From an uncultured Spartobacteria bacterium (lineage in GTDB: Bacteria > Verrucomicrobiota > Verrucomicrobiia > Chthoniobacterales > UBA6821), in NCBI GenBank assembly GCA_903831635.1, contig CAIKYN010000133.1, forward strand, positions 1 through 10,101: a stretch of 10,101 nucleotides of DNA, written 5' to 3'. Numbering within the stretch: the first letter of the stretch is position 1; every line of letters starts with the position of its first letter. Position numbers and translations under genes: made by a program. The notes under the pieces are model-generated. The model worked only from the letters and a program-made list of their open reading frames with translations, was not told the origin of the DNA and ran no database searches. Shown here in pieces: positions 6,264-10,101 of this stretch.

Positions 6264-7748
6264 TCAAAACTTACAGTTGAACCCCATCGAGAAACGGAGA
6301 TTCTCAACTGGGGCACCTGCTCCTTGGATGTAGGCGTAACTCATGTAACCCGCCTTCACGAAGACCTTCGAGTCGTTCGGGTAGTAGGCACTTGGTAATG
6401 CGTAGGCGATCTCTAGCTCGGGCCTGAGTTGGATGGCGGAAGCTCCCGAGGTCTCGAATTGCTGAAGCGACCCGCCGAAATACGGGGTCACATACCACCC
6501 ACCCCCCAGATAAGACTCCGCTTTAAGCTGGAGCAGCGTGGAGACATAGTTGTTGTTCACTCCCTGCTCGGTGAAGACATAGTCGCGGTCATAGATGAAG
6601 GCGAACCGGAGTCGAGGACTCATATCGAAGCTCGTGTAGCCATTGAATCGCAGACCCGACATATCGCGTCGCCCCGGGACAGAACCCTGCATCGCCATCG
6701 AGTCGTAGCCGATGCGCAGCTCACTGTAGATGCGCGGATCGGGTCGCCCATAGAAACCAACACCATACATCAGTTCCGAGCCACTGAATCCCTCATTGGG
6801 ATCCGTGTAGCGGTATTCGCCCCAGGCTGTGACCTTTATCTGGTCGGCAACCTTCCACGTCAGCTCCTGACGGGTCTTCCCCATCACGTAGTTGATGTAG
6901 GCTGGATCGGGATGCTGGAGTTGGAAGAAGTCGAAGCTCTCATTCATCCCGAGTTGCCCGGTAAACTGGTATTGCCCGGTCATTCCTGCTCCGGTTCGGA
7001 GGCGGCGTGTCCTGTTGACCAGTTCGGCGATCAGGAGATTGCTTCCCGTGATGTCGCTATAGCTGAAATAAGGCCTCCAGATCGCCGAGGTGCGACCGAT
7101 GCGACCGGAGAGATTTACCTGCTGGTTGAAGGCCGAGAAATTCGGATGATTAAAGAAGAGATCAGCCCACGCCTCATAACGGGCATTCAGCGCAGCGATC
7201 GTATCGAGGAACTCATTGTAGGGGGAATCGGGCGTCCCAAGCTGCATCTCCGCTCCGGCACGCGGGGTGATGTAAAAATCGGAGATCGGATTGCTCGAGG
7301 TGAGATTCACATTCGACTCCCACGACTGGGCCAGCCCGAACCAAGGATAGAACTCGAGGAGTCCCTTCCGATAGACGCGGGGATGAAGACCGATCGGTGC
7401 GATATCCGTGGTCACTGGACGGAACGGTGCGGTACCCGCGAGGGGGCGATCCCGTTCAGGATACATCGCCTGCATGTCCTGGATCTTGGAGAGCTGAAAC
7501 ATGGGGAGACTGAAATCTCCGGCCTCCGCAGGAGGGATCATCGGGATGGCTCGTTCCGAGAGGCCCGGTTCGGCAGATCCCGTGAGGAATTCCTCCGGGG
7601 ACTGCATTTCATAGCTTCGATCGATCGGCTGATCGACCTCCCACTGCGAAAGTGTCGAGTCGGCATGGACAAAGGCGAGTACTCCCAAGAAGGCCATCAC
7701 ACCAAATTCCAGAGTCCGGCAACGGATGCGCATCGACTCAGTACGCAT
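6264..7748 (-). CDS. Outer-membrane beta-barrel protein, BBP2-like, probable polysaccharide exit channel
   Basis: A 494-residue protein (489 from the downstream ATG 7733). It has a Sec signal peptide ending FVHA before D, then a Pro- and charge-rich non-barrel segment of about 95 residues. From about residue 125 there are alternating-hydrophobicity strands with abundant Tyr, Phe, Trp, Gly and Asn, starting FYPWFGLAQSWESNVNL. The last residue is Phe (SMGFNCKF), as expected for insertion by BamA. The SWESNVNL opening resembles the putative beta-barrel porin 2 (BBP2) family, found in many polysaccharide loci. Its gene lies between the glycosylphosphotransferase (11-bp overlap) and the short export protein (26-bp gap), so a role in carrying polymer across the outer membrane is a strong inference; the sequence does not prove it. 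ATG 7748 overlaps the preceding gene. ATG 7733 lies 4 bp past that gene's TGA; both fit translational coupling. Strand count was estimated by eye, not predicted. Confidence 0.82.
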   Translation of the reverse strand: MRTESMRIRCRTLEFGVMAFLGVLAFVHADSTLSQWEVDQPIDRSYEMQSPEEFLTGSAEPGLSERAIPMIPPAEAGDFSLPMFQLSKIQDMQAMYPERDRPLAGTAPFRPVTTDIAPIGLHPRVYRKGLLEFYPWFGLAQSWESNVNLTSSNPISDFYITPRAGAEMQLGTPDSPYNEFLDTIAALNARYEAWADLFFNHPNFSAFNQQVNLSGRIGRTSAIWRPYFSYSDITGSNLLIAELVNRTRRLRTGAGMTGQYQFTGQLGMNESFDFFQLQHPDPAYINYVMGKTRQELTWKVADQIKVTAWGEYRYTDPNEGFSGSELMYGVGFYGRPDPRIYSELRIGYDSMAMQGSVPGRRDMSGLRFNGYTSFDMSPRLRFAFIYDRDYVFTEQGVNNNYVSTLLQLKAESYLGGGWYVTPYFGGSLQQFETSGASAIQLRPELEIAYALPSAYYPNDSKVFVKAGYMSYAYIQGAGAPVENLRFSMGFNCKF

Positions 7749-9153
7749 TCTTAGGAGGGAGAAGGGTGAGCAGCAGGATCCGCAGATCCAGCAACAGACT
7801 CCAGTGATCGATATAGTAGAGATCGTACTTCACACGATCCTCAAGGGAGGTATCACCCCGCAGTCCGTTTACGGCCGCCCAGCCGGTCATGCCCGGTTTG
7901 CAGAGATGTCTCAGATTATACCCATGGATGGTTCCTCGGAGACCCGCAATCAGATCGAGGATCTCGGGACGCGGGCCGACTAGACTCATCTCTCCCTTGA
8001 GCACGTTCCAGAACTGAGGAAGTTCGTCGAGGTTCCACTTCCTCATAAACTCACCGATCTTGAGTCTCCGGGGATCATCAGCAACCGCACGGGTCACCCC
8101 GGCTCCCTCATTGGCATCGAGACGCATGGAGCGAAGTTTAATGATCTGGAATGTTTTTCCACAGTACCCCGGACGCGGCTGGCGGTAGATCACAGGGCCC
8201 GGCGACTCTCGTTTGATCAGAACAGCCAGCACTGCCATGACGGGAAGTGAGAGAATCAGCCCCACGAGGGAACCGATCAAATCGATGGCACGCTTCACGA
8301 TCTTATTACCGAGTTTCCCGATCGGAAGATCGTAGATCACCATCAGGGGAATGCCCCCGAGGCGGCGTATTCCAAGGCGGTCGGCCCAGATATCTGATGC
8401 CCATGGAATCATCATAAGACCCACCATGAGGTCGGAACAGACTTCCGAGATGCGTTCGAGATCACCCTCTTTCACCCCCCTGAGATCGACGATCAGTCGA
8501 TTAATCTTCTCCGACTCAAGAACATTTCGAAGATCAGACACTCTGCCAATCTCCCGAGATCCAGTAGATGGAGAGGCGGAATCAACGACCCGGATCTCAT
8601 TGCCGATCCATCCAACAACTGTCACCGAGGTGAGCCCCTCCTTCTTGAGTCCCTCAAGAACGTTTTTCATCCGATCGCTGTGACCGATGTAAGCAACCCG
8701 TTCCACCAGAGCAGTTCTGAGAACGGAGAGTTGCACCTGCCGGATCAGCAGTCGAAAGCTAATGGTGAGAACGAGTGTCGTCCCAGCGATTACCAACAAT
8801 CCGGGCAGATAGATCAATGAATGCCCGGTATCTTCGGGAGGTGCGTCAAGCGTCCGCAGAAGAACATAAGTGAGCGTACTGCCGAGGAGTGCTGCCGAAA
8901 GATGCATGAACATGACTTTCGGTTCGATAAAGGCGACCCACCTGTAGAGACCTGCAAGGCGGAAAAAGAAGAGCTCCAGGACGGCGATAAAGAAACAGTT
9001 GAGAATCGTAAGGTGCTCGAGTGGCAGTGGTGAGAGGCCCTTTAAGGAGAGAACAAGCGAGAAGGCGATCGGAAAGGAAATCGCCACAGAGAACAGATCT
9101 CCCAGCGGAAGAAGAAGCCGCCAGACAACCGACCGATGATGCGCATTGTACAT
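7738..9153 (-). CDS. Polyprenyl glycosylphosphotransferase (WbaP/WcaJ type)
   Basis: A 471-residue inner-membrane enzyme that transfers a sugar-1-phosphate from a UDP-sugar to undecaprenyl phosphate, starting the repeat unit. The N-terminal half has four to five membrane segments (about residues 11-137) and a CoA-binding/Rossmann-like domain (about 148-250), the usual layout of long PGTs. The C-terminal catalytic domain starts with the membrane re-entrant helix (about 286-313), then SPGPVIYRQPRPG, KLRSM (339-343), the NLDELPQFWNVL motif with the catalytic Asp376-Glu377 dyad, EMSLVGPRP (388-396) and KPGMTGWAAVNGLRG (419-433). All expected active-site elements are present. The sugar substrate cannot be told from sequence. 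Start ATG 9153 has a modest AAGG six bases upstream, the best ribosome-binding site in the operon. It is the first gene of the operon, downstream of an AT-rich divergent promoter region. Confidence 0.96.
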   Translation of the reverse strand: MYNAHHRSVVWRLLLPLGDLFSVAISFPIAFSLVLSLKGLSPLPLEHLTILNCFFIAVLELFFFRLAGLYRWVAFIEPKVMFMHLSAALLGSTLTYVLLRTLDAPPEDTGHSLIYLPGLLVIAGTTLVLTISFRLLIRQVQLSVLRTALVERVAYIGHSDRMKNVLEGLKKEGLTSVTVVGWIGNEIRVVDSASPSTGSREIGRVSDLRNVLESEKINRLIVDLRGVKEGDLERISEVCSDLMVGLMMIPWASDIWADRLGIRRLGGIPLMVIYDLPIGKLGNKIVKRAIDLIGSLVGLILSLPVMAVLAVLIKRESPGPVIYRQPRPGYCGKTFQIIKLRSMRLDANEGAGVTRAVADDPRRLKIGEFMRKWNLDELPQFWNVLKGEMSLVGPRPEILDLIAGLRGTIHGYNLRHLCKPGMTGWAAVNGLRGDTSLEDRVKYDLYYIDHWSLLLDLRILLLTLLPPKNAY

Positions 9154-9232
9154 GGAGAACCTTGAATTACGTTACTTGTTATATAGCGGTTAAAGAACTA
9201 TATTTTTTTTAAGACCTCCCCCTCATGACGTG
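9154..9232. promoter_or_regulatory. AT-rich divergent promoter region, operon versus membrane-protein gene
   Basis: About 79 bp between divergent genes, clearly more AT-rich than the surroundings, with an eight-base T run at 9203-9210. For the minus-strand operon, TATAAC (9183-9178, 5/6 to the -10 consensus, preceded by TATA) is a possible -10 about 25 bp before the ATG. No -35 is visible 16-18 bp further upstream, but an A-run on that strand could help as an UP-like element. Regulation cannot be inferred: there is no obvious palindromic operator. Confidence 0.4.
9176..9204 (+). promoter_or_regulatory. Candidate sigma-70 promoter for the right-edge membrane gene
   Basis: TTGTTA (9176-9181, 4/6) and TATATT (9199-9204, 5/6) are separated by exactly 17 bp. 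Transcription would start near 9211, shortly before the candidate start codons at 9233 and 9254. It overlaps the putative minus-strand promoter, so the two could compete for RNA polymerase. Confidence 0.45.
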
Positions 9233-10101
9233 ATGGAGGCGATTCCACTCATAATGACTCCCCTGAACCATGCGGAGAGCGGTGATCCTTGGCGGGGAAT
9301 CGCATCAGGAAACCTTGTGGAAAAGAAATGGTCTCCTGTCCGGTATTTCCGTCCAATTCAGATACTGCTTCTGATTGCCTGGATCGCCCTCGGAGGAATC
9401 ATGATAGGCCTCTGCACAGGAACATCTGATCCGGGAATGCTTCGCTCGCTTACGGAGGGATTTCCCCCGACATGGCCTGGGGGACTGGCAGCACTCGCAG
9501 TCGGGGCGTTATTGGTGATCCCCGTGATCTGGGTCATTGCGAGCAACTCCCTCGATCTCGTCGCCTTTTTCCTCGCTTGGGAGGCAATGATCATGTGCGG
9601 ATACTTCTTTCTAGGTGTTACCGCCTGGAAACTGGAGGGAAGTTTAGGACAGGGAATCCTGGCCACGGCACCGCTCATAGTCATGATCAACTCCGTTGGC
9701 TTTGCCATTCTCCTAGGGGTCATGGGATTCACGTATGCGCTTCTGAAGCGTTTTCGTCTGGGACTTGCTGACTTGAGAAGATCACCCGAGGAAGGCGACC
9801 TCCGGCTCACATGGGTTCTTCGGATTACCGGCCTCCTCACGATCTTGATCCTCATCCTTCCGATGGGAGTGACTGGGATCATTCCGATGTTTGTCTCCGA
9901 TTCCGGCGTTGGAGAGATTGATCCGCGCCTGATGGTCACCGAATCCTCCTCCCTGAGAGCGCTCTATAATCTCGGTTACGGTCTGATGCCCTTTATCACG
10001 GCCGGTCTTGCTCTACTCTGTCTCAGGAGACCTCGTCGGTTCTTTGGAGTCGACGGGGTGATCATCGCCTCCCTGATGCTGGCTCAGCTTCTGAGTGGCA
10101 A
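9233..10101 (+). CDS. Multi-pass inner-membrane protein of unknown family, 3' partial
   Basis: The frame is open from an upstream GTG/ATG pair at 9230/9233 to the window end (289 codons visible), so the 3' end is missing. It encodes about seven hydrophobic segments: residues about 43-63, 84-104, 107-130, 143-170, 197-219, 244-263 and 274-289, after a polar N-terminal tail of about 40 residues. I cannot assign a family. One segment (NSLDLVAFFLAWEAM, with a buried Trp-Glu, then CGYFFLG) resembles the WE helix of complex I/Mrp antiporter-like subunits, but the downstream helices lack the Lys/His-rich pattern expected there. From its place beside the operon it could be a Wzy polymerase or O-antigen ligase, but no supporting motif is visible. 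Alternative starts are ATG 9254 (GGAGG 14 bp upstream) and GTG 9317 (AGGA 6 bp upstream); the start is unsettled. A 193-codon minus-strand frame inside it is a shadow. Confidence 0.7.
   Translation, partial: MEAIPLIMTPLNHAESGDPWRGIASGNLVEKKWSPVRYFRPIQILLLIAWIALGGIMIGLCTGTSDPGMLRSLTEGFPPTWPGGLAALAVGALLVIPVIWVIASNSLDLVAFFLAWEAMIMCGYFFLGVTAWKLEGSLGQGILATAPLIVMINSVGFAILLGVMGFTYALLKRFRLGLADLRRSPEEGDLRLTWVLRITGLLTILILILPMGVTGIIPMFVSDSGVGEIDPRLMVTESSSLRALYNLGYGLMPFITAGLALLCLRRPRRFFGVDGVIIASLMLAQLLSG

Noticed and set aside
6429..7754. A 441-codon open frame on the plus strand, antisense to the beta-barrel gene
   Set aside because: It is fully inside a gene with a signal peptide, barrel pattern and terminal Phe. 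The antisense product is a charged, repetitive mix with no recognisable domain, a common artefact of codon bias in this G+C range.
9225..9235. A two-codon mini-frame (ATG ACG TGA) whose stop overlaps the ATG at 9233
   Set aside because: It could be a leader peptide with stop-start coupling, but such a short frame is expected by chance and the true start of the gene is itself uncertain.
9358..9939. A 193-codon minus-strand frame at the right edge
   Set aside because: The product is Arg/Pro/Ser-rich and shapeless, while the opposite strand gives a clean series of membrane helices that runs to the window end.
1..10101. CRISPR arrays, tRNA or rRNA genes, insertion sequences, phage or integrase genes, toxin-antitoxin pairs
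   Set aside because: No regularly spaced repeats, tRNA-like cloverleaf, transposase or integrase motif, or terminal inverted repeats were seen on either strand by eye.

Overview
The window (about 55% G+C by eye) is a chromosomal segment whose centre is a polysaccharide assembly and secretion locus. The host is a diderm bacterium, because the locus encodes an outer-membrane beta-barrel, a lipoprotein-type export protein and a Tat-exported phosphoesterase. The style of the LuxR-type regulator, the barrel next to a short export protein, and the near absence of Shine-Dalgarno sequences make me lean towards the PVC group, most likely Verrucomicrobiota. That placement is an impression, not a demonstrated result.

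Left part (1-1954). The window opens inside a gene whose visible end is a LuxR/GerE-type DNA-binding domain, probably the output half of a response regulator; a stem-loop follows it. Next is a small gene of unknown function (502-1101). Facing it on the minus strand is a Tat-signal calcineurin-like phosphoesterase of the YkuE/YaeI type (1115-1954) with GNRD in place of the usual GNH(D/E) motif.

Middle and right part (2082-9153). A Wzx-like flippase lies on the plus strand (2082-3572) and overlaps tail-to-tail, by 29 bp, with the last gene of a tight minus-strand operon. In transcription order the operon encodes: a polyprenyl glycosylphosphotransferase (9153-7738) that starts the repeat unit on the lipid carrier; an outer-membrane beta-barrel (7748-6264); a short Wza/OPX-like export lipoprotein with one SLBB domain (6237-5629); and a Wzz/Wzc-like co-polymerase whose cytoplasmic BY-kinase domain has lost its Walker A motif and has no tyrosine-rich tail (5610-3544). 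Adjacent genes overlap or lie within about 26 bp. Together they give initiation, flipping, chain-length control and export. No Wzy polymerase or glycosyltransferase is recognisable in the window. The pairing of a D4-less short OPX protein with a dedicated barrel suggests a two-part outer-membrane exit.

Right edge (9154-10101). An AT-rich divergent promoter region separates the operon from a plus-strand gene for a multi-pass membrane protein of unknown family, which runs off the window.

I saw no tRNA or rRNA, CRISPR array, insertion sequence, integrase or phage gene.
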